A stretch of 64,000 bases of DNA from Oricola nitratireducens (GTDB lineage: Bacteria > Pseudomonadota > Alphaproteobacteria > Rhizobiales > Rhizobiaceae). This document shows positions 24,686 to 33,662 of this stretch, in pieces. How positions within the stretch are numbered: position 1 is the stretch's first letter; every line of letters begins with the position of its first letter. The notes below the pieces were generated by a model. That model saw only the letters and a list, made by a program, of their open reading frames with translations, was not told the DNA's origin and made no database searches. The stretch is from the NCBI RefSeq assembly GCF_014904745.1, contig NZ_JACZCS010000025.1, positions 17,882 to 81,881 of the forward strand, written 5' to 3'. Position numbers and translations under genes: made by a program.

Positions 24686-25513
24686 ATGGAAAAGAAATTC
24701 CGCACGCTTTTTCTTTCAGATATCCACCTCGGGACGCGGGGGTGCCGCGCCGACATGCTGCTGGATTTCCTGCGCGAACACGACGCCGAGCGGATCTATC
24801 TCGTCGGCGACATCTTCGACGGCTGGCGGCTGAAGCGCGGCTGGTACTGGCCGCAAGCGCACAATGACGTGGTGCAGAAGTTGCTGCGCAAGGCGCGCAA
24901 GGGCGCCGAGATCATCTATGTGCCGGGCAACCACGACGAGGTGATGCGGCACTATCTCGGTACGCATTTCGGCGGCATCGAGGTGAAGGCGCGCGACATC
25001 CACGAGACCGCCGACGGCAAGCGGCTGCTGGTCATCCACGGCGACCAGTTCGACATGGTGGTGGTCAACGCCAAGTGGCTCGCCCATGTCGGCGACGTCG
25101 CCTACACGGTCGCGCTGGCGGTCAATTTCTGGTTCAACGGCCTGCGCCGCCTGTGGGGCGGGCAATACTGGTCGCTGTCGAAATGGGCCAAGCTGCGCGT
25201 CAAGCAGGCGGTCAATTTCATCGGCGCCTATGAAGCGATTCTCGCGCAGGAAGCCCAGAAGTCGGGCGTCGACGGCGTCGTCTGCGGCCATATCCACCAC
25301 GCCGCGCTCGAGGACCTGAACGGCATCCGCTACATCAATACCGGGGACTGGGTGGAAAGCTGCACCGCGGTTGTCGAGGAGCAGGACGGAACGCTCCGGC
25401 TGATCGACTGGTCGGCCGTCACGCGCGAACGCAACAGCCGCTTGCCGGTGGTCGTGCCGCAGGCAGGCAACCGCGCGGTGCGCAAACCGAAAACGCAGAA
25501 AACGGCGGCCTGA
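24686..25513 (+). CDS. plcP: PlcP-type phospholipase C (metallophosphoesterase, LpxH-like fold)
   Basis: This 275-residue calcineurin-like phosphoesterase has D12-x-H14, G41-D42, G81-N-H-D-E, a later HGDQFD and GHIHH: the complete set of dinuclear metal ligands. By fold it is often labelled UDP-diacylglucosamine hydrolase, but the context, directly before btaA and btaB and behind a Pho box, identifies it as the rhizobial PlcP type. PlcP cleaves head groups from phosphatidylcholine and other phospholipids during phosphate starvation, releasing diacylglycerol. The diacylglycerol is the acceptor for BtaA. The ATG at 24686 was chosen because the family begins with the FRTLFLSDIHLG strand; an upstream ATG in frame is less likely. 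The C-terminal tail is Lys/Arg-rich. Confidence 0.85.
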   Translation: MEKKFRTLFLSDIHLGTRGCRADMLLDFLREHDAERIYLVGDIFDGWRLKRGWYWPQAHNDVVQKLLRKARKGAEIIYVPGNHDEVMRHYLGTHFGGIEVKARDIHETADGKRLLVIHGDQFDMVVVNAKWLAHVGDVAYTVALAVNFWFNGLRRLWGGQYWSLSKWAKLRVKQAVNFIGAYEAILAQEAQKSGVDGVVCGHIHHAALEDLNGIRYINTGDWVESCTAVVEEQDGTLRLIDWSAVTRERNSRLPVVVPQAGNRAVRKPKTQKTAA

Positions 25514-25542
25514 GCGGGCCGCTGACAGGAAAGAGCCAGGCC

Positions 25543-26772
25543 ATGAGCGATGTGCTGACCGTCAAAGAGCAGCTTGGCGCTGCGGTTCACCAGAATGCGG
25601 CCCTGTCGAAGACCGGCCTGCTGGAGCGGATTTTCTCCAACGCCTTCAATGGCCTCGTCTATCCGCAGATCTGGGAGGACCCGGACGTCGATATGGCGGC
25701 GCTCGCAATCGAGCCGCACCACAACCTGGTCTGCATCGCGTCCGGCGGCTGCAACATGATGAGCTACCTGACGGCCGGCCCGGCCTCGATCACGGCGGTG
25801 GACCTGTCGCCGGCGCATGTGGCGCTCAACCGGCTGAAACTCGCCGCCGCGCAGCATCTGCCGGATCACGAGACATTCTACGCTTTATTCGGACGCGCCA
25901 ACGTCAAGGGCAATGCCGAGTTGTTCGACCACAGCCTCGCGCCGCATCTGGATGCCGCGAGCGTCGACTACTGGAACGGCCGGCGCGGGATCAACGGCCG
26001 GCGCATCGAGATGTTCGAGGACGGGTTCTACCGGCAGGGGCTGCTCGGCTGGTTCATCGGCTCGGCGCATCTGCTGGCGCGGCTGTTCGACGTCGACCTG
26101 AAGACATTCCTCGCCTGCACCACGCTGGAGGAACAGAAGGCGTGGTTCGACGCAAACCTGGCGCCGGTTTTCGAGACGCGGCTGGTCAGGTGGCTCGCCG
26201 GCAACAAGGCGACGCTGATCGGGCTCGGCATCCCGCCGCAGCAATACGATGCGTTGGCGGGTGCGGCCGGGGGCGACATGCTGGCGGTGCTGCGCGAGCG
26301 CACGCGGGCGCTGTTTTGCGATTACCCGCTGTCGGAAAACTATTTCGCCTGGCAGGCGGTCAACCGCGCCTACAAGCGCGAGGGCGACGGGCCGGTGCCG
26401 CCCTATCTGCGGGCGGAGAATTTCGAAGCGCTGAAGGCCAATGCGGGCAGTGCCGCGATCCACAACCGCTCGCTGACCGACCTGCTCGCCGAAACGTCGG
26501 CGGGGTCGAAACACGGCTATGTTCTGCTCGATGCGCAGGACTGGATGAACGACCGGCAGCTGAACGACCTGTGGTCGCAGATCACCCGGACGGCGGCGCC
26601 CGGCGCGCGCGTGATCTTCCGCACCGCCGGCATTCCGACGATCCTGCCCGGCCGCGTCGACGACGCGATCATGAAGCGCTGGACCTATCACGCGCGCAAA
26701 TCGGCCAGCTGGACGCGGGCCGACCGCTCGGCGATCTATGGCGGCTTCCATCTCTACACGCTGGACGGCTAG
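25543..26772 (+). CDS. btaA: BtaA: S-adenosylmethionine:diacylglycerol 3-amino-3-carboxypropyltransferase
   Basis: This 409-residue protein of the DUF3419 family has the SAM-binding start CIASGGCNMMSYL and acidic loop AVDLSPAHVALNRLKLAA, and the conserved end RTADRSAIYGGFHLYT-type motif (WTRADRSAIYGGFHLYTLDG). BtaA moves the 3-amino-3-carboxypropyl group of SAM onto diacylglycerol, making diacylglyceryl-homoserine. BtaB then methylates it three times to the betaine lipid DGTS, a phosphorus-free membrane lipid. The gene is 29 bases after plcP, and btaB starts 4 bases after it, so all three are one operon. Confidence 0.92.
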   Translation: MSDVLTVKEQLGAAVHQNAALSKTGLLERIFSNAFNGLVYPQIWEDPDVDMAALAIEPHHNLVCIASGGCNMMSYLTAGPASITAVDLSPAHVALNRLKLAAAQHLPDHETFYALFGRANVKGNAELFDHSLAPHLDAASVDYWNGRRGINGRRIEMFEDGFYRQGLLGWFIGSAHLLARLFDVDLKTFLACTTLEEQKAWFDANLAPVFETRLVRWLAGNKATLIGLGIPPQQYDALAGAAGGDMLAVLRERTRALFCDYPLSENYFAWQAVNRAYKREGDGPVPPYLRAENFEALKANAGSAAIHNRSLTDLLAETSAGSKHGYVLLDAQDWMNDRQLNDLWSQITRTAAPGARVIFRTAGIPTILPGRVDDAIMKRWTYHARKSASWTRADRSAIYGGFHLYTLDG

Positions 26773-26776
26773 AGCG

Positions 26777-27484
26777 ATGGCCGGAATGGGGATGACGGAT
26801 CGCGACGGCGCCACGCATTCGTCCGGGGCACATTCTCCCGGTTCGCATGACGGGCTGATGGACGCGATCTACCGCAACCAGCGCCATATCTACGACGCGA
26901 CCCGCAAATACTACCTGCTCGGCCGCGACCGGCTGATCGCGGGGCTCGATGCGCCCGACGAGGCCAAGGTGCTGGAAGCGGCCTGCGGGACGGGGCGCAA
27001 TCTCGTCGTGGCGGCAAGGCGTTACCCGAAGGCGCGGTTCTACGGTTTTGATATTTCGGAGGAAATGCTGAAACAGGCGCGCCGGAACATCGACAGGGCG
27101 GGGCTTTCGGACCGCATCACGGTCGCCCAGGGCGATGCGACGGATTTCGATGCGGAAGCGCTGTTCGGCGTCGCCGGTTTCGACCGGATCTTCATCTCCT
27201 ATTCGCTGTCGATGATCCCGCCATGGCGCGCGGCGATCGCCGAGGCGCTCGCCCATGTCTCACCGGGCGGATCGCTGCATGTGGTCGATTTCGGCCAGCA
27301 GGAAAGGCTGCCGGGCTGGTTTCGCGCCGGGCTGCATGCGTGGCTGGCGAAATTCCATGTCGAACCGCGCGCGGACCTCGAAGCGGTACTGCGCGAGGCG
27401 GCGGATGAGGCCGGCGGGACGCTGTCCTTCGACGCGCTTTACCGCGACTACGCGCGTTACGGCGTGATCCGGCGCCGGGTTTGA
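26777..27484 (+). CDS. btaB: BtaB: diacylglyceryl-homoserine N-methyltransferase
   Basis: This 235-residue class I SAM-dependent methyltransferase has motif I VLEAACGTGRNLV, the acidic GFDISEEM and the ISYSLSMIP motif IV. Following btaA directly, it fits BtaB, which adds three methyl groups to the homoserine nitrogen and yields DGTS. ATG at 26777 and 26786 are alternatives; the first is used here. The conserved part starts at DAIYRNQRHIYDATRKYYLLGRDRLI, a block typical of BtaB and PmtA-like enzymes. About 40 residues before it are variable. Confidence 0.88.
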   Translation: MAGMGMTDRDGATHSSGAHSPGSHDGLMDAIYRNQRHIYDATRKYYLLGRDRLIAGLDAPDEAKVLEAACGTGRNLVVAARRYPKARFYGFDISEEMLKQARRNIDRAGLSDRITVAQGDATDFDAEALFGVAGFDRIFISYSLSMIPPWRAAIAEALAHVSPGGSLHVVDFGQQERLPGWFRAGLHAWLAKFHVEPRADLEAVLREAADEAGGTLSFDALYRDYARYGVIRRRV

Positions 27485-27585
27485 CGGGCGCAGGGCGCGC
27501 TGCCGGACGTATCATTTTCGGACAATGATGCCGCAATGCCACACCCCGCGGCTTGCCGGATCAACTGGTTTCCCTTAGGAAATTC

Positions 27586-27602
27586 TTAATGTTGCATTAA
27601 GT
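27586..27602. promoter_or_regulatory. 17-base palindrome before the porin-like gene
   Basis: CTTAATG-TTG-CATTAAG, perfect arms. It ends 12 bases before the ATG at 27615 and next to the G-rich ribosome-binding region, so it could be an operator or a small hairpin controlling translation. Confidence 0.45.
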
Positions 27603-27614
27603 CGGGGGCGAGAC

Positions 27615-28595
27615 ATGACGTATCATCGCAATCTGTTGAACAACACGGCCCTCACGACGACGCTGGTTCTCGGCCTGGGCATATCCGGAGCATGCGCTGC
27701 CGACATGGTCGCGGAGCCGATGGCGGCGCCGGCGCCCATGATCGCAACCGGATCGCTCCCCGCGGTCTCCCAGCTCAACGGCAAGATCGACATCTCCGGC
27801 GGCGGTGTGCAGCCGGGCTACGATCCCAACAATTTCTTCGTTCGGACCCAGGGGCTGAGCAGTTTCGACAGCGCGTTCAAGGTGAGGGGGGCGGTCTCGG
27901 TACCGCTCGCCCATGCCTACGGTTTGCAGCTTGACGGCGTGATCGGGCAGATCGCTTCCAAGACCTACGGACATGGCGCGGGCCACCTGTTCTGGCGCGA
28001 TCCGGCGATCGGCCTTGTCGGCGGCTATGCAAGCTGGACGGGCTGGGACAATGTGAATTCCTACCGCTCCGGCGTCGAAGGCGAATATTACGCCGGCAGG
28101 TTCACCGCGTCGGGCGTCCTGGGTTACGAGTGGGGCGATGTCGATAACGGCGTGTTCTCGATCGAGGATTTGAGCTTCTACGCCAATGACGATTTCAAGC
28201 TGTCCGTCGGGCACCGTTTCTCGAAGGAAATCGGCCACAGCCTGGCACTCGGCGCCGAATACCAGTTCCTCAAGACCCGCAATGTCGGCTATGCGGCCTT
28301 CGTGGACGGCCGCGTCGGAGAGAAGGACTACCAGTCCATCTTCGCCGGTATCCGGCTCTATTTCGGCCAGGACAAGAGCCTGATCCGCCGTCACCGCGAG
28401 GACGATCCGGATTTCCACGACGAGCCGGGCAGCGTGGTCTCGTGCATGCACGCGCCGAATTCTCCGTCGATGGTGGATTCGATCGGCGAGGCTCCTCTGG
28501 AGAAAAGCCCCAGCGTTTTTGACAGCATTATCAGCCCGCTTTCCGTCCCGGACGTTCCGTGCAACTCGGATTATACCTATCTGCCGCCGGACTGA
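27615..28595 (+). CDS. Outer-membrane beta-barrel protein (porin-family-like)
   Basis: The protein has 326 residues. A signal peptide (LLNNTALTTTLVLGLGISGACA, cleavage before ADM) precedes alternating beta-strands with aromatic girdles: GYASWTGWDNVNSYRSGVEGEYYAGRF, GVLGYEWGDVDNGVF, FKLSVGHRFSKEIG, LGAEYQFLKTR and SIFAGIRLYFGQ. After the barrel (about residue 255) a C-terminal tail of some 70 residues with two cysteines extends beyond the usual OmpA-barrel end. It is likely a small porin or adhesin-like surface protein; the ligand is unknown. It is monocistronic. Confidence 0.75.
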   Translation: MTYHRNLLNNTALTTTLVLGLGISGACAADMVAEPMAAPAPMIATGSLPAVSQLNGKIDISGGGVQPGYDPNNFFVRTQGLSSFDSAFKVRGAVSVPLAHAYGLQLDGVIGQIASKTYGHGAGHLFWRDPAIGLVGGYASWTGWDNVNSYRSGVEGEYYAGRFTASGVLGYEWGDVDNGVFSIEDLSFYANDDFKLSVGHRFSKEIGHSLALGAEYQFLKTRNVGYAAFVDGRVGEKDYQSIFAGIRLYFGQDKSLIRRHREDDPDFHDEPGSVVSCMHAPNSPSMVDSIGEAPLEKSPSVFDSIISPLSVPDVPCNSDYTYLPPD

Positions 28596-28601
28596 GCCGT
28601 A

Positions 28602-29924
28602 TCAGCCGATCTCGTTGCGGAATGACTCGTGCTTGCGGCGGCCCGGTCCGGGCTGGAGCGACTTTTCCACAATCGTGAACGAGACCGGCTCGTCCAAGCC
28701 GGTTTCGAGTATTTCAGCCAGTCGTGGCCGTTGCGCCTCGACCTGCCGCAGGTCCAGCCCGTCGACGCGGATTTCCAACGCGCCGATTCCGGTCTGGGCG
28801 ATCTGCCAGGCACAGGGCTTCATCACAGCGTCGAGTTCAGCTTCCGGCACGTCGGGGAAAATCTTGCGCCCGCCGGCGGTCGAGAAGCGGGCGCGCGCCC
28901 GGCCGTGGATTTTCGAGATTGCGGGCAGCGAGCGGCCGCAGCCGCAGGGCCGGTCGCTCAGGGTCACGTAGTCGCCGAGGTCGTAGCGAATGAACGGCAT
29001 GTGGAAATTGTAGAAGCCGGTCGCCACGATGCGCCCGGTTTCCCCTGGCCCCGCCGGCTTGCCCTCGTCGGTAATGACCTCCAGAAAGGCGCTTTCGGCG
29101 GCGAAGTGGTGCAGCGGGGAATGGTTGCAGGGAAAGGCGACGATGCCGATCTCGCGGGCTCCGAGGATGTCGACCGGATCGAGGCCGAAGACGCGGCGAA
29201 GATCATCATGAACCGCTTGCGAGCAGGGTTCTGCGCTGGTGGCGATCGAGGTCAGGGGAAGCGAGCGGCCGGTACGTTCCAGTTCCAGCGCGATCCGGCG
29301 CGCATTGGTCGCCCAGGTGAACAGCGAGCGGGGCTGGCACCGCAGCAGCCATTCGACCTGCTTGTCGGTATCGGTGTTGATGTCGAGCAGGGCGTAATCC
29401 CCGGTGCCTTCGCCGTGCGTCCAAGCCTTGCGCGTCGACCCTTCCGGCCATGACGAGTTGCCGCTGACATCCAGGCGAATGTCGCAGAGGCGGGCGTTCA
29501 GGTCGAAACCGTGATCAAGATAGATACGCAGCGTGTTGCCGGCATCGGCGGCGACGGCGGCAAGGCTGCGGATGAAGTGAAACGGCGATCCGCCCGAGCC
29601 CATCGTCCGGTCGGGCAGGGCGTTGCCGGCGTCGGCCGGAATCATCGTCGCCTTGAGGTGTTCGGCGTGTTCCTGCGCTTCCTGGCGCGCAAGGACCGGC
29701 ACGTCCTGCCAACGCGACAGGTCGAGCGTGCCGTCGGCATCGAAGACCGCGTCCAGGCGGTCCTTGTAAAAGGGGACGGTCTGGCGGGCGTGGCGAAGCA
29801 GGGTCTCCAGCCGTCTTGCCTGATAGAGAACGAGCGCTTCGACCGGCCGGCGTTCGAGATCGCGCAGGCGTTCGAGGACCTGCTGTCCGGGTTCCTTGCT
29901 CTGCGGTTGGTCGGGATTGGTCAT
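28602..29924 (-). CDS. Phenylacetate-CoA ligase-like (PaaK/AMP-dependent synthetase family) protein
   Basis: This 440-residue adenylate-forming enzyme is of the PaaK type. Recognisable blocks are LLRHARQTVPFYKDRLD, SIATSAEPCSQAVHDDLRRVFGLDPVDILGAREIG, IRYDLGDYVTLSDRPCGCGRSLPAISKIHGRARA and the C-terminal beta-swap domain (EIRVDGLDLRQ). The usual SSGTTG P-loop is not obvious: the equivalent place reads TMGSGGSPF, a weak match. Cysteines in CGCGRS are typical of the family. It probably activates a carboxylate to an acyl-AMP or CoA; the substrate is not known. It is divergent from the hydrolase gene 182 bases off. Confidence 0.8.
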   Translation of the reverse strand: MTNPDQPQSKEPGQQVLERLRDLERRPVEALVLYQARRLETLLRHARQTVPFYKDRLDAVFDADGTLDLSRWQDVPVLARQEAQEHAEHLKATMIPADAGNALPDRTMGSGGSPFHFIRSLAAVAADAGNTLRIYLDHGFDLNARLCDIRLDVSGNSSWPEGSTRKAWTHGEGTGDYALLDINTDTDKQVEWLLRCQPRSLFTWATNARRIALELERTGRSLPLTSIATSAEPCSQAVHDDLRRVFGLDPVDILGAREIGIVAFPCNHSPLHHFAAESAFLEVITDEGKPAGPGETGRIVATGFYNFHMPFIRYDLGDYVTLSDRPCGCGRSLPAISKIHGRARARFSTAGGRKIFPDVPEAELDAVMKPCAWQIAQTGIGALEIRVDGLDLRQVEAQRPRLAEILETGLDEPVSFTIVEKSLQPGPGRRKHESFRNEIG

Positions 29925-30105
29925 CGGGTACGAAACGGCGGCTTTTTCCAGTCGATCACAGACAGCTAATGGAGCCGGGCGCCATGTGCCAGCGCAAAGG
30001 GACCAAGGCGCGGAAAATTCATCGCGGAACCGGGCGGTTGTAGACCGCATGACACCGATGTCCTATCAGGATTTCGACCCGAAAACAGCGAGGAGATGCG
30101 CCATC

Positions 30106-30774
30106 ATGCCCATGATCACCCTGACAGCATCCGACGGTTTCGAACTCGGCGCCTACCGCGCCGACCCGGAAGGGCCTCCGCACGGCGGCATCGTCGTGAT
30201 CCAGGAAATCTTCGGCGTGAACTCGCATATCCGCTCGATCTGCGACCGGCTCGCCGCCGACGGCTATGCGGCGGTTGCGCCGGCGCTGTTCGACCGTACC
30301 GAGCGTGGTTTCGAAAGCGGCTATTCGCCGGAGGAAGTCGAACGGGCGCGGGGTTTCCTGGCCGATCCGGACTGGGACGCCTTCCTGCGCGACACCGACG
30401 CGGCGCGCGCGGCGGTGGCCGATGCCGGCAAGACGGGCATTGTCGGATTCTGTCTCGGCGGCTCGATCGCTTTTCTGGCGGCAACGCGGTTCGACGGCTA
30501 TGCCGCTTCGGTCGGTTTCTATGGCGGCCGCATCGCGGCCCATGCCGACGAAACGCCGCGCTGCCCGACGCAATTGCATTACGGCGCAGAGGATCACGGC
30601 ATCCCGATGAGCAATGTCGACACGGTGAAGGCGAAGCGGCCGGACGTGGATATCTTCGTCTACGAGGGCGCCGGACACGGTTTCAATTGCGACGAACGGG
30701 CAAGCTATCACCCGGCCGCGGCGAAGCTCGCCTGGGGGCGCACGATGGCGTTTCTCGGCACGCATGTCGGGTAG
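30106..30774 (+). CDS. Dienelactone hydrolase family protein
   Basis: This 222-residue alpha/beta-hydrolase has the nucleophile elbow GFCLGG with Cys as nucleophile, as in dienelactone hydrolase. His and Asp of the triad are in EGAGHGFNCDE and HYGAEDHGIP. The start VIQEIFGVNSHIRSICDRLAADGYAAVAPALF is diagnostic. It likely opens lactones or hydrolyses carboxyl esters. The ATG at 30106 is chosen; a start at 30049 in the same frame would add an unlikely 19-residue leader. AGGAG lies 5' of the chosen ATG. No aromatic pathway genes are nearby. Confidence 0.88.
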   Translation: MPMITLTASDGFELGAYRADPEGPPHGGIVVIQEIFGVNSHIRSICDRLAADGYAAVAPALFDRTERGFESGYSPEEVERARGFLADPDWDAFLRDTDAARAAVADAGKTGIVGFCLGGSIAFLAATRFDGYAASVGFYGGRIAAHADETPRCPTQLHYGAEDHGIPMSNVDTVKAKRPDVDIFVYEGAGHGFNCDERASYHPAAAKLAWGRTMAFLGTHVG

Positions 30775-30865
30775 GGCACAGCCCCGCCATTTTTCCGCCC
30801 GCTCGGCGGTTCAGACATTGCGGCATGGGGCCTCGTGAAGGACTGACAGCGAAGGTGCGCGCGGC

Positions 30866-31606
30866 ATGACGCCCGGAGCGGCGATGCCACCGGTCGCGCA
30901 TGCCGCGACGGGACGGATCGGCGCGCTCGGCCATCGCCTCCGCGATCCCGGTTTCCTTGCCTCGCTGGCCCTGCATCTCGCTTTCCTGCTGGCGCTGCTC
31001 TTGGCGGTGCCGAAACCGCCGCCGCCGGTGCACAAGGAAAGGAGCATTCAGGTCCAGCTGCTCGATCCGGGGCAGTTCGAGGCGATGATCCGGCCGCAGC
31101 CATCCGCCATTCCGGCGCCGGCATTGCCGGCGCCCGCGATGGCGCTGCCGGAATCGCCTCCGGACGTCATCTCCTTTCCGGCCGACTTGCCGCCGCCGCC
31201 GCATGCCGGGGAGACGATCGTGGCAAAGCGTTTCCTGGCGATGGCGGCGCTGGACGATCCGCGCAGCGCCGACGCCAAGGCGGCCCTGCCGCAACTCGCG
31301 CCCGACGAGCGCGTCGTGCAATTGTGCTCGATCGAGGCGCTGGAGCAGATCGCGGCGCTGGGCGGCGACTACAACCCGGACCTGCTCGCCGCCTATTCCA
31401 TGGGCGACATCCGGATCGGGCGCGACGCTATCGACGCGGCGGGCGCGGCATTCCGCAGCAGGGGAAAGTGGTACCGGCTCGCCTTCAAATGCTCGCTGAC
31501 GCGAAAGCTCGACGACATCGCGGCCTTCGAATTCCGCATCGGCGACCAAATTCCGCATGTGCAATGGGCGGCGCACAATCTGGTCGAGGGCAATGACGAA
31601 GACTGA
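30866..31606 (+). CDS. DUF930 domain protein with TonB-like N-terminal anchor
   Basis: The protein has 246 residues. After a short cytosolic part, one membrane helix (residues 33-47, SLALHLAFLLALLLA) is followed by a Pro/Ala-rich spacer (about 50-115), as in TonB-type anchors. The periplasmic C-terminal domain (RFLAMAALDDPRSADAKAALPQ, VQLCSIEALEQI, KWYRLAFKCSLTRKLDD) matches DUF930, including its two conserved cysteines. It probably spans the envelope with a role in cell-surface homeostasis; function is unproved. It is convergent with the LysR gene. Confidence 0.85.
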   Translation: MTPGAAMPPVAHAATGRIGALGHRLRDPGFLASLALHLAFLLALLLAVPKPPPPVHKERSIQVQLLDPGQFEAMIRPQPSAIPAPALPAPAMALPESPPDVISFPADLPPPPHAGETIVAKRFLAMAALDDPRSADAKAALPQLAPDERVVQLCSIEALEQIAALGGDYNPDLLAAYSMGDIRIGRDAIDAAGAAFRSRGKWYRLAFKCSLTRKLDDIAAFEFRIGDQIPHVQWAAHNLVEGNDED

Positions 31607-31608
31607 GG

Positions 31609-32532
31609 TCAGTCGACCGCCGTGATCTGCCACTTGCGGCGGGTTTGCGCGTTCAGGTCGATGAGAAATTCCTCGAAGACGCGCAACTTGCGCGGTTTCA
31701 GGCGATGCTTCTTGTGCACGACATAAATCTGGTCGGCCTGCGGGCGGCAGGATTCCAGCACCGGAACCAGCTTTCCCGCCTTGACCTCCTGATAGACAAG
31801 GTAACTCGCCAGCTGCAGGATGCCGGCGCCGCGAACGGCGGCGGCCACGGCGGCCTCGGCGGATTCGAAGGCAAGCGCCCCGGCTACCGGGACCGTCGAA
31901 TTCCGCCCCGCGGTGCGGAAGCGCCAGGGAACGGGCCGGCCGGTCGCCGTCGACAGGACGGGGATGCAATTGTGCCCGCCGAGATCATCGGGCGCCGCCG
32001 GCACGCCGCAGCGTTGGAGATAGGCCGGAGCCGCAACCGTCATGTAGGGGATCGCGCCGACCGGCCGCGCAACGATGTCGAGGGCCGGGATCGGGCCGAT
32101 CACGACGGCGGCGTCGATTTCCTCGGCGACGAAGTCCGGCAGGCTGTTGCGCGACAAAACCTGCAGCTCGATCTCCGGATAGGCGTCGCAAAAACGCGGC
32201 AGCGCGGGAGCGACAACGAGGCGGGACAGGCCGGGGGGTATCTGCACGCGCAATCGTCCGCGCGGCCGCCGCTTCGCGCCGCCGACCTCGTCCTCCAGGC
32301 TTTCGATATCGGCGACGATGCCGCGGGCTCGGTCGACATAATGCTGGCCGTCTTCGGTGAGCCGAAGGCTGCGGGTCGTGCGCTCCAGCAATTGCACGCC
32401 GAGATATTTCTCCAGGTCCGACACGATGGCGCTGGCGGCGCCGCGGGCCATGCCGAGATCGGCGCTGGCCGCCGACAGGCTGCCGCGCTCGGCGACGCGC
32501 AGAAAGACTTTCATTGCCCGCAGCTGGTCCAT
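31609..32532 (-). CDS. LysR family transcriptional regulator
   Basis: The protein has 307 residues. The N-terminal winged helix (MDQLRAMKVFLRVAERGSLSAASADLGMARGAASAIVSDLEKYLGVQLLERTTRSLRLTEDG) is standard for LysR and matches the subgroup that starts MDxLxAMxxFxxV. The remainder is the periplasmic-binding-protein-like effector domain. It is divergent from the hemerythrin-like gene 132 bases away, the usual arrangement for a LysR and its target. The effector is unknown. Confidence 0.92.
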   Translation of the reverse strand: MDQLRAMKVFLRVAERGSLSAASADLGMARGAASAIVSDLEKYLGVQLLERTTRSLRLTEDGQHYVDRARGIVADIESLEDEVGGAKRRPRGRLRVQIPPGLSRLVVAPALPRFCDAYPEIELQVLSRNSLPDFVAEEIDAAVVIGPIPALDIVARPVGAIPYMTVAAPAYLQRCGVPAAPDDLGGHNCIPVLSTATGRPVPWRFRTAGRNSTVPVAGALAFESAEAAVAAAVRGAGILQLASYLVYQEVKAGKLVPVLESCRPQADQIYVVHKKHRLKPRKLRVFEEFLIDLNAQTRRKWQITAVD

Positions 32533-32664
32533 CGACGTTCCAACCGGATTGTCCGAATTTTCCGGAAAGTGAATGTATTTATGCCCGGCTTCTCAGGAAA
32601 TGAAAATCGGATATTTGGGCGCTCCATCCGGCCGCGGACGGTCCGCAGCCCAACAGGAGACGGC

Positions 32665-33360
32665 ATGATGAACGCCGAAACAAAAATCACCGCCGAGGCA
32701 CAGGCCAAGGAAGATCTCTACTACATGGTCCACAAGGGCATTCGCTTCGCCAATGCCAGGATGCTCGTCGCGATCGGGCAGACCGACCCGGCCGACGATG
32801 CCGCCGTCGATGCCACGCTCGCCCGGCTTGCCGAGCATCTCGAGATCAGCCGCAGCCATCTGGAACACGAGAACAGCGCAATCCACACCGCTATCGAGGC
32901 GCGCTGCCCGGGCGGCAGCGATCACGCGTCCGAGGATCACGGCGAGCATCTGAACTCGTTCGAGGAACTCGCCCGGCTGGCGGAAGACGTCGCCTCGGCA
33001 ACCATCGACCGCGCGGCGAAACTGCGCCGTCTCTACCAGCGCTTCGCGCTGTTCGTCGCCGACGACTTCGCGCACATGCATGAGGAGGAGACCGAATTGC
33101 AGCCATTGATCGAGAAGCATTTCTCGGCCGAGGAAATCGCCGGCATCCATCAGCGGATCGTGCAGAACATTCCGCCGATGAAGATGGCAAAGTTCCTGCG
33201 CTTCATGCTGGGCGGCGCGAGCCCGGCCGAACGCATCGGGATGCTGACCGGCATGCAGACGGGCATGCCGGCGGACATCTTCAACGGGATGATGGAAGCG
33301 GTGACCGGCGCGAAGTGGCGCATGGGCGACTGGGATGCGCTGGAGCGCGCGGTATGTTGA
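32665..33360 (+). CDS. Hemerythrin-like protein
   Basis: This 231-residue all-helical protein has the metal-binding pattern of a hemerythrin-like bundle: His23 (YMVHKGIRF), H65-LEH-E69 and H74 (SHLEHENSAIH), the HGEHLNSFEEL segment and DDFAHMHEEETEL. These could bind a di-iron centre for oxygen, NO or iron sensing. The second half (after about residue 160) is an extra helical region. AGGAG lies 6-10 bases upstream of the ATG at 32665. The divergent LysR gene is its likely regulator. Confidence 0.75.
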   Translation: MMNAETKITAEAQAKEDLYYMVHKGIRFANARMLVAIGQTDPADDAAVDATLARLAEHLEISRSHLEHENSAIHTAIEARCPGGSDHASEDHGEHLNSFEELARLAEDVASATIDRAAKLRRLYQRFALFVADDFAHMHEEETELQPLIEKHFSAEEIAGIHQRIVQNIPPMKMAKFLRFMLGGASPAERIGMLTGMQTGMPADIFNGMMEAVTGAKWRMGDWDALERAVC

Positions 33361-33662
33361 CCGGCCGGTCGCCGAGGCCGGGAGGCGGGTCCGCACCCGC
33401 CGCCGGCTTTGCCGGGCGAACCGTGCCCGATCCAGGCAAATGCACGCGCACTTGCCCCGGTTGTCCCTACGGGGCGAAGTCTACGGAACGCTGAGAGAAG
33501 GACGCCGGGAGGCGTCCTCGTTCCGTCACGGCATGCGCCTGCACATTGTGCGTTGCGAAAAGGTAACTTTCCGATTCTCAATTTCGAGGGGCAGGCGATA
33601 AGCATTTGTTTAAATTTGATTCAATCTAATGACCTCCAGCAACGTAAGCCGGAAGTCCCCAG
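33361..33662. other. Gene-free stretch with strong hairpins before the chemoreceptor gene
   Basis: AGGACGCC-GGGA-GGCGTCCT (33499-33518) sits in a wider stem CGGAACG / CGTTCCG (33485-33491 / 33519-33525). It is a probable transcript end for the hemerythrin-like gene, although no T-run follows. The last 80 bases are A+T-rich and presumably carry the promoter of the chemoreceptor gene. No gene seen. Confidence 0.5.

Noticed and set aside
24686..25513. LpxH (UDP-2,3-diacylglucosamine hydrolase)
   Set aside because: The fold fits, but operon context with btaAB and a Pho box favours PlcP; biochemical proof is lacking either way.
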